Shown: positions 1 to 10,341, numbered from the stretch's first letter. The stretch: DNA of 51,420 bases from Streptomyces sp. NRRL S-118 (GCF_000716335.1 NZ_KL591010.1:81663-133082), one strand, 5' to 3'. Made by a program: numbers and translations. Notes: generated by a model from the letters alone, not told the origin.

Positions 1-1332
1 GTGCTGGACGAGGAACGTCAGGTGGAAGCCCGCGAACAGCGTCCAGAAGTGGATCTTCCCCAGACGTTCGTCCAGCATGGTCCCGGTCATCTTGGGCCAC
101 CAGAAATGGAAGCCGGCGAACATCGCGAACACCACGGTGCCGAAGACGACGTAATGGAAGTGGGCGACCACGAAATACGTGTCGGTGACGTGCCAGTCCA
201 GGGGTGGTGACCCGAGGATGACACCGGTGAGGCCGCCGAAGAGGAAGGTCACCAGGAATCCGATGGCCCACAGCATCGGTGTTTCGAAACTGAGGGAACC
301 CTTCCAGAGAGTGCCGATCCAGTTGAAGAACTTCACGCCGGTCGGCACCGCGATGAGGAAGGTCATGAACGAGAAGAAGGGCAGCAGCACCGCACCGGTG
401 GCGAACATGTGGTGCGCCCACACGGCCACCGACAGGCCGGTGATGGCGATGGTGGCGCCCACCAGGCCGATGTAGCCGAACAGCGGCTTGCGGGAGAAGA
501 CCGGGAAGATCTCGGTCACCACACCGAAGAAGGGCAGCGCCAGGATGTAGACCTCGGGGTGGCCGAAGAACCAGAACAGGTGCTGCCACAGAACGGCCCC
601 GCCGTTCTCCGGGTTGAAGATGTTCGCGCCGAACCGGCGGTCGGCCTCCAGGGCGAGGAGGGCGGCGGCCAGCACGGGGAACGCCAGCAGCACCAGGACC
701 GAGGTGAGCAGTACGTTCCAGGTGAAGATGGGCATCCGGAACATGGTCATGCCCGGGGCGCGCATGCAGATGATCGTGGTCATGAAGTTGACGGCGCCGA
801 GGATGGTGCCGAAGCCCGAGAGGGCGAGCCCCATGATCCACATGTCGCCGCCCACGTAGGGGGTGCGCTCCCCGCCGCTGAGCGGCGTGTAGGCCGTCCA
901 GCCGAAGTCGGCCGTGCCCTCCGGGGTCAGCAGCCCCGCGACGACGATGAGGCCGCCGAAGAGGAACAGCCAGTACGAGAACATGTTCAGCCGCGGGAAC
1001 GCCACGTCCGGCGAGCCGATCTGCAACGGCATGATGGCGTTCGCGAAACCGGCGAAGGTGGGCGTCGCGAACAGCAGCAGCATGATCGTGCCGTGCAGGG
1101 TGAACGTCTGGTTGTACTGCTCGTTCGAAATGAGCTGGATTCCGGGACGGGCGAGTTCCGCGCGGAGCATCAGGGCGAGCAGCCCGCCGAAGAGGAAGAA
1201 GGCGAACGAGGTGATCAGGTAGAGGTGCCCGATCTTCTTGTGATCCGTCGTGGTGAGCCAGTCGACGGCAAGGCGACCCATGCCTCGCCCCTTCACCGGG
1301 ACGATCGTGGTCGGCTCGGTGGTAGTGGCCAT
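1..1332 (-). CDS. ctaD: Cytochrome c oxidase subunit I (aa3 type), N-terminal 444 residues, cut by window start
   Basis: Catalytic heme-copper subunit of the aerobic terminal oxidase, a polytopic membrane protein. The reverse strand starts at ATG 1332 ([20 protein letters not shown]) and reads through hallmark COX1 segments: [23 protein letters not shown], the HPEVYI copper-ligand/crosslink motif, and the late-helix segment [14 protein letters not shown]. It stops at the window edge at [10 protein letters not shown], leaving the last roughly 125 residues outside. No ctaC lies immediately upstream (620 bp without a gene, then an SPW protein), so this looks like a stand-alone, accessory ctaD rather than the ctaCDFE operon copy. 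The codon at the window edge is intact. The right window edge carries the complementary C-terminus (51079-51420). Confidence 0.95.
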   Translation of the reverse strand, partial: MATTTEPTTIVPVKGRGMGRLAVDWLTTTDHKKIGHLYLITSFAFFLFGGLLALMLRAELARPGIQLISNEQYNQTFTLHGTIMLLLFATPTFAGFANAIMPLQIGSPDVAFPRLNMFSYWLFLFGGLIVVAGLLTPEGTADFGWTAYTPLSGGERTPYVGGDMWIMGLALSGFGTILGAVNFMTTIICMRAPGMTMFRMPIFTWNVLLTSVLVLLAFPVLAAALLALEADRRFGANIFNPENGGAVLWQHLFWFFGHPEVYILALPFFGVVTEIFPVFSRKPLFGYIGLVGATIAITGLSVAVWAHHMFATGAVLLPFFSFMTFLIAVPTGVKFFNWIGTLWKGSLSFETPMLWAIGFLVTFLFGGLTGVILGSPPLDWHVTDTYFVVAHFHYVVFGTVVFAMFAGFHFWWPKMTGTMLDERLGKIHFWTLFAGFHLTFLVQH

Positions 1333-1536
1333 ATGGGAACCCCTGGGGCGCGACGGAAAAGGCGGACGTGCGCGACTGCGTGATCCGTCGCGACGGGCCC
1401 ACGTTATGTGCGAGGACACGGGAAAAGGCACCGCCGCGTCCGGGAACGGGTCCGACCGGCCGCCCGCCGCCCGAGTGACCGGAAACGGCGCCGCGCAGCA
1501 TGGGCGCACCGAACGGCCAGGAATGAACAGGCCCCG

Positions 1537-1588
1537 TCTTTGCGCCGCTTCTTTGCGCCGTTTCTTTGCGCCGTTTCTTTGCGCCGTT
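1537..1588. repeat. Four tandem copies of a 13-bp unit
   Basis: The decamer CTTTGCGCCG occurs at 1538, 1551, 1564 and 1577, exactly 13 bases apart, with spacers CTT, TTT, TTT. It sits about 205 bp upstream of the ctaD start codon on the opposite strand. It could be a slippage product or a repeated binding site; nothing in the sequence decides which. Confidence 0.9.
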
Positions 1589-1878
1589 CCGTGCGCGCCT
1601 TCCGGGGTATTCAGTCGTGACCCCGGGCAAGGGGGCCGGCAGCTCTACCAGGAGATCGGGCTGATCGAGTTCACCCACATCCGGCGCAGCACCGAGGCCG
1701 CGAGGCTCGCGTCCATGGCCCGGGGCGTCAGGGCGGCGGAGGCGACGGCGCCGACGCGGCCTCACCCGGGCGTGGAGTCGGCCGCGGCCAACGTCGCGCT
1801 CGGTCCGCTCGCCGCGTCGATGGACCGGACGAAGGACGCGGTCCGCAAGCCATGGGCAAGGACGGCTGAGCCGGGGGC

Positions 1879-1906
1879 CCGGGCGGCCGGCGCACCGGCC
1901 GCCCGG
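1879..1906 (-). terminator. Hairpin terminator downstream of the SPW gene
   Basis: Perfect 12-bp stem (1879-1890 pairing with 1895-1906) with a CGCA loop, about 50 bp past the SPW-protein stop on the minus strand. There is no T-tract, as is usual for Streptomyces terminators. Confidence 0.55.
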
Positions 1907-1958
1907 ACCCGGGGTCTCCTCCGGCTCCCCGGGGCGCGGGAGGCCCCCGCCGCGCGGC

Positions 1959-2477
1959 TCACCGCTTGCGGTGCCGTCCCGAAGGGGCCGTACCGCGCCG
2001 CGTGGCGCGGAACAGCAGCAGGGACGCGATCGACGAGACGATCAGGACGCTGCCCGCGGCCACGTCGAACACATGGGCCCCGTCGGCGAACATCACGGTG
2101 TCGCGGAGCCCCAGCAGCCAGGGGGAAACGACGAGCCAGACGCCGGCCGCCAGCACGGTCAGGTCCGACCACGGGCCCAGGTGCCACTTGAACCGGGCCA
2201 TCGCCACGAACAGGACGATCATGCCCACGCCCAGCTCGTTGCGGTGGGCGTCCTTGGCGGTGGTGGGTTCGCCGGTGACCCACGGCGCCACGAAGAGGGC
2301 GACCGCGGTGAGCACCCACAGCAGACTGACGAGCTGGTCCCGCTGCCCTTCCCGCAGGATGAGCCGTGTATCGGGCGCCACGGCATCAGGCACTCCGCGC
2401 CGCTGCACTTCCCGCAGGATCCGCCCGGTCCCGGGCGCCACCGGGTCGTGCGCCCCCTGCACCACTCCGCCGGCCAT
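1959..2477 (-). CDS. SPW-repeat membrane protein
   Basis: 172-residue integral membrane protein of the SPW-repeat family. Two membrane-embedded repeats end in the family motif: LFVAPWVTGE in the first half and VVSPWLLGLRD in the second. About four hydrophobic helices lie between residues 50 and 160, and the C-terminus is basic (SGRHRKR). I chose ATG 2477, with GAGAGGGG about ten bases upstream; TTG 2486 is in frame but too close to that site. The N-terminal ~45 residues contain two similar hydrophilic stretches (PVAPGTGRILREVQRR and AVAPDTRLILREGQRD), apparently a small internal duplication. The biochemical role of the family is unknown. It is the last gene before ctaD and is followed by a hairpin at 1879-1906. 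Confidence 0.85.
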   Translation of the reverse strand: MAGGVVQGAHDPVAPGTGRILREVQRRGVPDAVAPDTRLILREGQRDQLVSLLWVLTAVALFVAPWVTGEPTTAKDAHRNELGVGMIVLFVAMARFKWHLGPWSDLTVLAAGVWLVVSPWLLGLRDTVMFADGAHVFDVAAGSVLIVSSIASLLLFRATRRGTAPSGRHRKR

Positions 2478-2516
2478 GCCGATCAACCCCTCTCCGCTCC
2501 GTGTCGCTCGCGGCCC

Positions 2517-3470
2517 TCACGCGGCGTGACGACCGGCATCCGCGCCGGCCGACAGCCGCAGCCGTGCCTCCAGGCGGCCGTCGACGATCCGGGTGTCGAA
2601 CGCCGGCTGCGGAGCCGTCGCGGGGCCGCGGACGTTCCAGCCGTCGGCCAGCCGGAACACGCTCCCGTGCCAGGGGCACCGCACGCAGCCGTCGAGGATC
2701 TCGCCCTCCGACAGCGGCCCCGCCATGTGGCTGCACCGGTCGGCCAGGACGTGCACGGCACCGCCCGTCTCGCGCACCACCATGACCGCGACCTCGCCGA
2801 TGTGGCGCCGTACGGCCCTGCCCACCGGCAGGTCGGCGACGTCGCCGACCGCGTGCCAGCCGGGCTCGACGAGGTGGGGCACCTCCTCGGCGTGGTTCGC
2901 CCCGGCGGCCTGGCGGTAGGCGAGGTGGCCGCCCAGCGCGCCGCCGACGGCGACCGCCGTCAGCCCCGCCAGGCCCAGGGCCTTGCCCCGCCACACCCGG
3001 CCCCGGTGCCGGGCGAGGTACGAGGCGGTGTAGAGGGCGACCGCGGTGATGTTGCCGGCCGCGTGCACCAGCCCGACGCGCTGCTGCTCCTTGGGCAGGT
3101 CGGCCCAGTCGGTCCAGCCGGCCACCGCCGCCGGCCCGGCCGCCGCCAGGCCGACCCCGATGAGGACCTGGGCACCCTTGCGGTGCCCGGGCAGCGCGTC
3201 GAGCACGGCCGCCGACAGCCAGGTGCCGATGGGCACCTGCACCATGAGCGGGTGCACCGGATGCCCCAGCCAGCGCCCGTGCAGCGCGTCACGCGCGGAC
3301 CCCAGGGGTGCCGCCCGGACCGCCGCCCGGACCGCGCCGATCAGCGCGTCGGCCCCGGACCACCGTTCCAGCCGGTCCACGCCCCGCAGCACGCGTCCGG
3401 GCCCGTCCGCCGACGGCAGGAGCCGCCGCACGGTCGCCGTCGTGGAATAACGCTTGAATGATCGATCCAT
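2517..3470 (-). CDS. DUF2231 membrane protein fused to a Rieske [2Fe-2S] domain
   Basis: 317-residue protein with two parts. Residues ~60-190 form a DUF2231-type membrane domain with LGHPVHPLMVQVPIGTW and several hydrophobic helices. Residues ~205-305 form a Rieske ferredoxin domain with both cluster-binding loops intact (C246-S-H248 and C265-P-W-H268, the CPWHGSVF box). Such proteins are expected to move electrons at the membrane, but partner and substrate are unknown. It starts at ATG 3470 and lies 39 bp upstream of the SPW gene on the same strand, so the two are probably co-transcribed. Proximity to a hemerythrin and a terminal-oxidase subunit suggests a respiratory or oxygen-stress function (inference). 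Confidence 0.88.
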   Translation of the reverse strand: MDRSFKRYSTTATVRRLLPSADGPGRVLRGVDRLERWSGADALIGAVRAAVRAAPLGSARDALHGRWLGHPVHPLMVQVPIGTWLSAAVLDALPGHRKGAQVLIGVGLAAAGPAAVAGWTDWADLPKEQQRVGLVHAAGNITAVALYTASYLARHRGRVWRGKALGLAGLTAVAVGGALGGHLAYRQAAGANHAEEVPHLVEPGWHAVGDVADLPVGRAVRRHIGEVAVMVVRETGGAVHVLADRCSHMAGPLSEGEILDGCVRCPWHGSVFRLADGWNVRGPATAPQPAFDTRIVDGRLEARLRLSAGADAGRHAA

Positions 3471-3523
3471 GCCGAAGCGAGTAGCCCCTCACGCCCGGCG
3501 GAAACGGCCCGCGGCCACTGTGG

Positions 3524-4207
3524 TCAGCGGCGCGCCCGCAGCACCCTGGCGAACAGCCACGCGACGCACAGGCAGACGGCCGCCGCCGCCACGGCGAGGG
3601 TCCGGCCGCTCGGCAGCCGCGTGCCCGCCGGGAGCAGGTCGCGGGCCCGGTCGACGGCGGAGAGGGGCACGCCCAGGACGGCGTTGCCGGGCGGCCGCCG
3701 CGGCACCACCGGGTGCGGATGCGTCGGCGCCGTGCGCCGTACGGTCTCCCAGGCCGACCCCAGCCTGCGCAGGGCGGACCGGTCGAGGGACTCCTGGAGC
3801 CGCGGCAGGAGGAGGTCCTCCTCGTCGCGGATGTCCTGCCGGATCAGCGCGAACGCCCGGGTGGCCAGTTCGTCGTGGCGCGGGTCGTCCGGGCCGGTGC
3901 GCTCCATCTCGGTGACCAGGTCGTTGATCTGCTGGTGCTCGCTCTCGACCCGCGCGGTCAGCTCCTCGCCGTCCGGGGCGATGCGGCGCAGCGCGGGCCA
4001 CAGCACGGTCTCCTCGGCGAAGGCGTGCGTGAAGGTGAGCTGGACGATGTCCTTGAGGACGCGCCGCCGCTCCTCCTCCGGGCCGTCGCCCGACTCGTAC
4101 CGCTCCATGAGCCGCTCCAGCTCGGCGTGGTCGCGGCGCTGACGGGCCAGGATGCTGGCCGTGCCGCCCAGCTCCTCCGTGTTCTGTTCAGCGATCGAAC
4201 GGGTCAT
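3524..4207 (-). CDS. Hemerythrin (HHE) domain protein with C-terminal membrane anchor
   Basis: 227-residue protein. Residues ~15-150 form a four-helix HHE domain with iron-ligand candidates spread as in hemerythrins: RRDHAELERLM, FTHAFAEETVLWPAL, ESEHQQINDLV and RDEEDLLLPRL. A Pro-rich linker follows, then a single hydrophobic segment (LAVAAAAVCLCVAWLFA) and a basic tail, so the di-iron domain is likely tethered on the inner membrane face. The family senses or handles O2, NO or related oxidants. It starts at ATG 4207 and lies upstream of the Rieske gene on the same strand, separated from the CBS gene by a strong hairpin. Confidence 0.9.
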   Translation of the reverse strand: MTRSIAEQNTEELGGTASILARQRRDHAELERLMERYESGDGPEEERRRVLKDIVQLTFTHAFAEETVLWPALRRIAPDGEELTARVESEHQQINDLVTEMERTGPDDPRHDELATRAFALIRQDIRDEEDLLLPRLQESLDRSALRRLGSAWETVRRTAPTHPHPVVPRRPPGNAVLGVPLSAVDRARDLLPAGTRLPSGRTLAVAAAAVCLCVAWLFARVLRARR

Positions 4208-4334
4208 GGCCGGTCTCCTCCGTCACCGTGTGCGGGACGCCTCACCAGGGCGGTTACCCGGCACCGCCGTCTTCAGCACCGTCTCCACCCGCCCGGCTCA
4301 GCGGCAACGCCGGACGGACGGCCCCGGCACGGCC

Positions 4335-4366
4335 AGGCCCCGGCCGGTGGGTACCGGCCGGGGCCT
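4335..4366 (-). terminator. Strong hairpin terminator after the CBS gene
   Basis: Perfect 14-bp stem (4335-4348 with 4353-4366) and a four-base loop, 22 bp beyond the stop of the minus-strand CBS gene and upstream of the hemerythrin gene. It likely separates the two transcription units. Confidence 0.7.
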
Positions 4367-4387
4367 TGGCGGGCGGGCTGTCGCGCG

Positions 4388-4804
4388 TCAGTCGGTGGAC
4401 AGGGCCTGGACGAGGTCGCCCACCTTCGGGTCCGGCAGGGCGCGGGCGACGTCGGCCTGGGCCACCACGCCGACGAGGTCGTGGCCGTCGATGACGGGCA
4501 GCCGGCGCACCTTGTGGCCGGTCATGGTGCGCAGGATCTCCTCCGCGTCGTCGTCCGCGCCGATCGTGACGGCCTCGCCCTGGGCCAGCTCGCCGGCCTT
4601 GCACTCCGCCGGGTCCTTGCCGGCGCCGAGGACCTTCACCACGATGTCGCGGTCGGTGAGCATCCCCTTGAGCTTGTTGTCCGTGCCGCAGATGGGCAGC
4701 GCGCCGACGCCGAGCCGGGTCATCTTCTTCGCGGCTTCCAGGACGGTCTCCTCCGCACCGATGCACTCGGCGCCCTCGGTCATGATCTCTCGTGCCGTGG
4801 TCAT
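4388..4804 (-). CDS. Tandem CBS-domain protein
   Basis: 138-residue cytoplasmic protein made almost entirely of two CBS domains (residues ~5-60 and ~72-130). Typical repeats are AREIMTEGAECIGAEETVLE with TDRDIVVKVLG, and VTIGADDDAEEILRTM with RRLPVIDGHDLVG. CBS pairs bind adenine nucleotides and act as energy-state sensors; no effector domain is attached, so it probably acts on a partner. Start chosen at ATG 4804. It has its own hairpin downstream. Stand-alone CBS proteins of this kind are common in Streptomyces stress regions, which fits the hemerythrin and Rieske neighbours. Confidence 0.9.
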   Translation of the reverse strand: MTTAREIMTEGAECIGAEETVLEAAKKMTRLGVGALPICGTDNKLKGMLTDRDIVVKVLGAGKDPAECKAGELAQGEAVTIGADDDAEEILRTMTGHKVRRLPVIDGHDLVGVVAQADVARALPDPKVGDLVQALSTD

Positions 4805-6515
<1,711 letters not shown>

Positions 6516-6558
6516 GCGGCGGCGCGGGCGGCATGAGTCCGCGCGGCCCGCGCGGGCC

Positions 6559-7968
6559 TCACGCGAGGCTCGCGCCCTGGTGGCGGAGCTCCTGCCGGAC
6601 CGCGCTCACCGGGACGTCGCGGGGGCGTCCGCCCTGCCTGGCGGCGAGGGCCGCGCAGACGCCCGCCGCCTGCCCGGTGGCCATCGAGATGGGCATGACC
6701 CGGTAGGAGGAGTGGGCCACGTGGTCGCCGGAGATGCAGCGGCCGGCGACCAGCACGCGGTCCACGTCCCGGGGGAACAGGCAGCGCAGCGGGATGTCGT
6801 AGGCCTCGCCTCGCGGAACGCGTCGGAGGACGGTGCCGCGGCCGCTCGGGTTGTGGATGTCCACGGGGTAGGCGCCGCGGGCGATGGCGTCGCCGAACTT
6901 GCGGGCGGTGAGCACGTCGTCGCCCGTCAGCTGGTAGGCGCCCAGGATCCGGCGCGTCTCCCGGACGCCGACCTGCACGCCGCTCTGCACGACGTAGGAG
7001 TCGGCGAACCCGGGCACGCGGTCGCGCAGGAAGCGGGCGATCTGCGCCATCTGGCGGTGCGCGGTGAACTCGGCGCGGGTGAGGTCCCAGACGCTGGTGC
7101 CGAGGACCTCGGTGACGCGGGTGGAGTTGACCGCCACCTCACCGGCGTTGGGGGTGGCGAAGAAGAGGATGTCCTCCCGCGGCAGGTCCAGCTCCCCGGC
7201 GTCGGTGGCGGCGCGGACCAGGTCCCACAGCCCGTGGACGCCCTTCCACTGGTCCGGGTGTGCACGGGCGTACGCGGTGAACGCGTCGTGGTCGAAGCGG
7301 GCCATGCGGAACATGAGCGTCATGGGCTGCGTCCAGCCGTCCTCCGGCCGGCCGATCTCGTACGGCGCCCCGGCGGCGGCGGCGATGTCGCCGTCCCCGG
7401 TGCAGTCCACGATCACGTCGGCGTCGATGACGAGCGGCCCGGACTTCGTCTCGAACACCCCCCGCACCTTGTCGGGCAGGGTGATGACGCCGGAGGCGAA
7501 GGCGTGCAGCAGGGTGCGGACCTCATGGGTCTCCAGCAGGTCGTACGCCACCAGCTTGAACAGCTCCGGGTCGAAGGGCACGGTGTAGCCGGTCTCCAGC
7601 GAGGGGCGGATCGCCGCTCCGGCCCGTACGAGCTGTTCCATCAGCACCCACAGCACACCGCCGACGACCGGCTCGCCCTCGCCGTGGTCGGGCGGCAGGA
7701 GCCGCGCGGAGTCCCCGGTGACGGCCTGCTTGACCTCGTTGTGGAAGCTCATCAGAGGCATGACCAGAGCCGCGGTGGCGTTGCCGCCGAGGAATCCGTA
7801 CCGCTCGACGAGGATCACCTCGGCGCCGGCGTTCGCGGCGCCGAGGGCCGCCCCGATGCCGGCGGGGCCGCCTCCGACGACCAGCACCTGGGTGGAACCC
7901 GCGTGCTGCGCCCGGCGCGGGGGCAGTTCGACGCTCCGGGGGACCCGGGGCGGCATCAGGTGGGACAC
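6559..7968 (-). CDS. FAD-dependent oxidoreductase (FAD_oxidored family)
   Basis: 469-residue flavoprotein. The Rossmann FAD-binding motif lies near residue 30 (VLVVGGGPAGIGAALGAANA) followed by the acidic end of beta2 (LVERYGFLGG). A second conserved block, VIVDCTGDGDIAAAAG, lies in the middle, and LVAGRCISGDHVAHSSYR near the C-terminus. This is the PF12831-type architecture found in uncharacterised dehydrogenases. It starts at GTG 7968, preceded by an excellent AGGAGG site. It is the second gene of a minus-strand pair 31 bp after a polysaccharide pyruvyl transferase homologue. The substrate is unknown; the pairing suggests both act on the same glycan or polyol. Confidence 0.88.
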   Translation of the reverse strand: MSHLMPPRVPRSVELPPRRAQHAGSTQVLVVGGGPAGIGAALGAANAGAEVILVERYGFLGGNATAALVMPLMSFHNEVKQAVTGDSARLLPPDHGEGEPVVGGVLWVLMEQLVRAGAAIRPSLETGYTVPFDPELFKLVAYDLLETHEVRTLLHAFASGVITLPDKVRGVFETKSGPLVIDADVIVDCTGDGDIAAAAGAPYEIGRPEDGWTQPMTLMFRMARFDHDAFTAYARAHPDQWKGVHGLWDLVRAATDAGELDLPREDILFFATPNAGEVAVNSTRVTEVLGTSVWDLTRAEFTAHRQMAQIARFLRDRVPGFADSYVVQSGVQVGVRETRRILGAYQLTGDDVLTARKFGDAIARGAYPVDIHNPSGRGTVLRRVPRGEAYDIPLRCLFPRDVDRVLVAGRCISGDHVAHSSYRVMPISMATGQAAGVCAALAARQGGRPRDVPVSAVRQELRHQGASLA

Positions 7969-7999
7969 GATTCCTCCTGGGGGCCGGTCGCCGGCGGGG

Positions 8000-9172
8000 T
8001 CAGCCGGCCGGCGACGCGGCCGTCGGCTCCGGGCTGTCGTCGTGGGGGCGGGGCGCGGTGCGGTCCAGGTAGGCGAGGAGCCGCTCGGCGGTCCCGGCGG
8101 CCCGCATCTGCATCACGGCCGTCCGGGCGGCCGTGTGCGCCGCGCGGGCGGGCCGCTCGTCCCACAGCCGGTCCACCTCCGCCAGGAGCAGGCCGGCGGT
8201 CTCCCTGACGACGCCCCGCAGGGCGGGCGCGCCGATCTGCTGGGCGAAGTCGAAGACCTTCCCGGCGTAGGGCAGCGGCAGCAGCGGGATCCCCGCGAGC
8301 GCGGCGAAGATCAGGAAGTGCAGCCTCATGCCGATGGCGAGGTCGAGCTGCTTGACCATGTCGAGGACCTCCTGCGGCCGGTAGCTGCCGCGCAGCACCG
8401 TGCAGCGGTCGGCGTCGGCCATGTGCGACACCACCGCGTGCGCGTGCCGGATGTCGTCGCGCTCCATGGGGACGAAGACGACGTGCGCGTCGAGCCGGTG
8501 GACGAGGAAGTCGCCCACGTTGGCGAGGAGCTGGTGGTAACCCTCTTCGTCGAGGTGTTCGGCCGCGCGGCCGGGCTCCCGGACGCTCATGCCGACCAGG
8601 GGCAGCCCGGTCGGTACGGCCTCGGCGCGCAGGAGGGCCTCGCCGCCGTCCCCGGGGCGCAGCAGCAGGGCCGGGTCGGCGGTGACGGAGATGGGCCGGG
8701 TCAGCCCGGCCTCCTCCAGGACCAGCTTCGACTCCTCGTCGCGGACCGTGACCTCGGCCGCGTCGCTGAGCGTGGCGCGGACCCACGCGCAGTCCGCCTC
8801 GTCGGTGAGCGGTCCCGCGCCGAGGGCGTAGGTGAAGACGGGTACGCCGTCGTCCATGGCGGTCCGCACCAGCCGCAGGTAGCGGCGTGCCTCGGTGTTG
8901 TAGAGGATCCCGCCGCCGCCGAGCACGAGGACGCTCAGCCGGCGCAGGTGCTCGGAGATGCGCTCCCGGCACACGCCCTCCCAGCCGACCACCTCGACGT
9001 CCGGGTGGGCGCCGCGGCTGTGCTCGGGGTTGCGGGAGAAGACCACGACGTGGACGTCCGGCCGCCCGGCCCGGATGCGGTCCAGCAGGGCGGTGAGGAT
9101 CGCCTCGTCGCCCACGTTCCGGCCGCCGTAGGACCCCAGCACTCCTACGGTCACCCTGCTTCGGTCGCCCAT
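8000..9172 (-). CDS. Polysaccharide pyruvyl transferase family protein (CsaB-like)
   Basis: 390-residue protein of the PF04230 family, which transfers pyruvate from PEP to sugar hydroxyls as a ketal. Visible family features are VGVLGSYGGRNVGDEAILTA at the N-terminus (the GN(x)GDE block), VLVLGGGGILYN, a HVVFVPMERDDIRHA block, and the late GMRLHFLIFAALAGIPLLPL segment with the conserved R and H. ATG 9172 is preceded by GGGAGGAG at good spacing. It has no signal peptide or TM helix, so it acts in the cytoplasm. It forms an operon with the downstream FAD oxidoreductase. Confidence 0.88.
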   Translation of the reverse strand: MGDRSRVTVGVLGSYGGRNVGDEAILTALLDRIRAGRPDVHVVVFSRNPEHSRGAHPDVEVVGWEGVCRERISEHLRRLSVLVLGGGGILYNTEARRYLRLVRTAMDDGVPVFTYALGAGPLTDEADCAWVRATLSDAAEVTVRDEESKLVLEEAGLTRPISVTADPALLLRPGDGGEALLRAEAVPTGLPLVGMSVREPGRAAEHLDEEGYHQLLANVGDFLVHRLDAHVVFVPMERDDIRHAHAVVSHMADADRCTVLRGSYRPQEVLDMVKQLDLAIGMRLHFLIFAALAGIPLLPLPYAGKVFDFAQQIGAPALRGVVRETAGLLLAEVDRLWDERPARAAHTAARTAVMQMRAAGTAERLLAYLDRTAPRPHDDSPEPTAASPAG

Positions 9173-9289
9173 GACCGGCTCCTCCCGGGTCTCCCGGTGA
9201 CGTCCTGCCGCTCCGGCACCCGGGCCGTGGGCCCGCGCTCCGCCGTGCGGCACCGGCGGCTGCCTCTTCCCAGTGCACACGCACGGGCG

Positions 9290-9359
9290 GGTTCGTGCAT
9301 GCCGGGACGGGTCGTCCGCCCGGCGGTTCGTGCATGCCGGGACGGGTCGTCCGCCCGGC
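9290..9359. repeat. Two perfect tandem copies of a 35-bp unit
   Basis: Bases 9290-9324 and 9325-9359 are identical. Each begins GGTTCGTGCATGCCGGGA and ends GTCCGCCCGGC. The repeat lies in the 360-bp gap between divergent pyruvyltransferase and PAP2 genes, so it could hold paired regulatory sites or be a recent slippage duplication. Confidence 0.95.
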
Positions 9360-9533
9360 CCCTCGTCGCCGGTGGCCGCGGCGCGGCGGGCCCGGGTCCC
9401 CGGGGACGGAGGGCGAGGGGCAGCGGTGGAGGGGCTACGCGCCCATGGGACACCCGCTCCGCCACGCCCGCAACCCGGAAGCCACCGGGGCTGCCCGGGT
9501 GTGTGGGGGACGCCGGGCGGGAAGCAGGCGGTC

Positions 9534-10082
9534 ATGGGTGACCTGGTGGAGTGGCAGGAAGCGGACCGGCGACTGACCCGCCGCGTGGCCGGCTGGGAGT
9601 CGCCGCTGGTGCGCCGGTTCCTGCCCAAGGTGCAGTCCGCCGCCGAGCACACCAAGCTGTGGTGGTGCGCGGCGGCCGTCATGGCCGCGGCGGGCGGCGT
9701 CCGGGGGCGGACGGCCGCGGTCGCGGGGCTGGCGGGCATGGGGCTGGCGGAGCTGCTGTCCAACGCGGTGTGCAAGCAGGTGTACGACCGCCGCCGTCCG
9801 CCGGAGGGGCTCATCCCCCACGACGACGTCCACCCGCGGCCGGACAGTTCCTCCTTCCCCTCCGGGCACACGGCCGCGGCCGTCGGCTTCACCGTCGCCG
9901 CGGCCGGGCCCTGGCCGTGGGCGGGCGCGGCCTGTGCGCTGCCGGCCGCGCTGGTGGCCGTGGAGCGGGTGCACTCCGGTGCGCACTATCCGAGCGATGT
10001 CGCCGCCGGTGCCGTCATCGGTCTGGCGACGGGACTGCTGGTGCGGCACTCCCCCGGGATCCTGGTGCGCCACCTGCTGTGA
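9534..10082 (+). CDS. PAP2-family membrane phosphatase
   Basis: 182-residue type-2 phosphatidic-acid phosphatase-like protein. It has the three catalytic motifs: KQVYDRRRPPEG (KxxxxxxRP), SSFPSGHTAA (PSGH) and RVHSGAHYPSDVAAG (SRxxxxxHxxxD-like, with V-E-R-V at the start). Hydrophobic helices separate them. The family removes phosphate from lipid phosphates or undecaprenyl pyrophosphate at the outer membrane face. Start chosen at ATG 9534. A very strong hairpin follows at 10255-10299. It is monocistronic. Confidence 0.9.
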   Translation: MGDLVEWQEADRRLTRRVAGWESPLVRRFLPKVQSAAEHTKLWWCAAAVMAAAGGVRGRTAAVAGLAGMGLAELLSNAVCKQVYDRRRPPEGLIPHDDVHPRPDSSSFPSGHTAAAVGFTVAAAGPWPWAGAACALPAALVAVERVHSGAHYPSDVAAGAVIGLATGLLVRHSPGILVRHLL

Positions 10083-10254
10083 GGGCGGCACGGCCGGGGA
10101 GTGCCCGCACAGCGGCGTCGTCCGCCCGCGGGACGCCCTGCGGCCCTCCGGTGCGTGCGGCGGTCCGGTACGGGTGGTGGCGAGGCGGACCGGTGCGTAC
10201 GGCACCGTGGCCGTGCTCCCGCGACCGCTGACGGCCCGCGCGACGGCCCCGGCC

Positions 10255-10299
10255 CCGGCCCCGGGCCGTCCGCACGGGTGGCGGACGGCCCGGGGCCGG
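10255..10299. terminator. Very strong bidirectional hairpin terminator
   Basis: Perfect 19-bp GC stem (10255-10273 with 10281-10299) with a seven-base loop, between the convergent PAP2 gene (ends 10082) and SnoaL-like gene (ends 10342). It should stop transcription from both sides. Confidence 0.75.
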
Positions 10300-10341
10300 A
10301 GTGGTGGGACGAACGGAACGGTTCTCCGCGAGGGGGACGGG

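Larger units (their letters stand above)
1333..1958. other. Gene-poor stretch upstream of ctaD with a 13-bp tandem repeat and a possible coding relic
   Basis: Between the ctaD start and the end of the SPW gene I see no convincing gene. The first part should hold the ctaD promoter. Bases 1537-1588 carry a short tandem repeat. From about 1630 to 1867 the plus strand is open and reads [20 protein letters not shown] and later HPGVESAAANVALGPLAASM, which looks like real protein. It has no start codon with a ribosome site. A one-base shift near 1850 would give a natural-looking end (MGKDG then stop). It may be the decayed 3' end of a gene I do not recognise. Confidence 0.4.
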
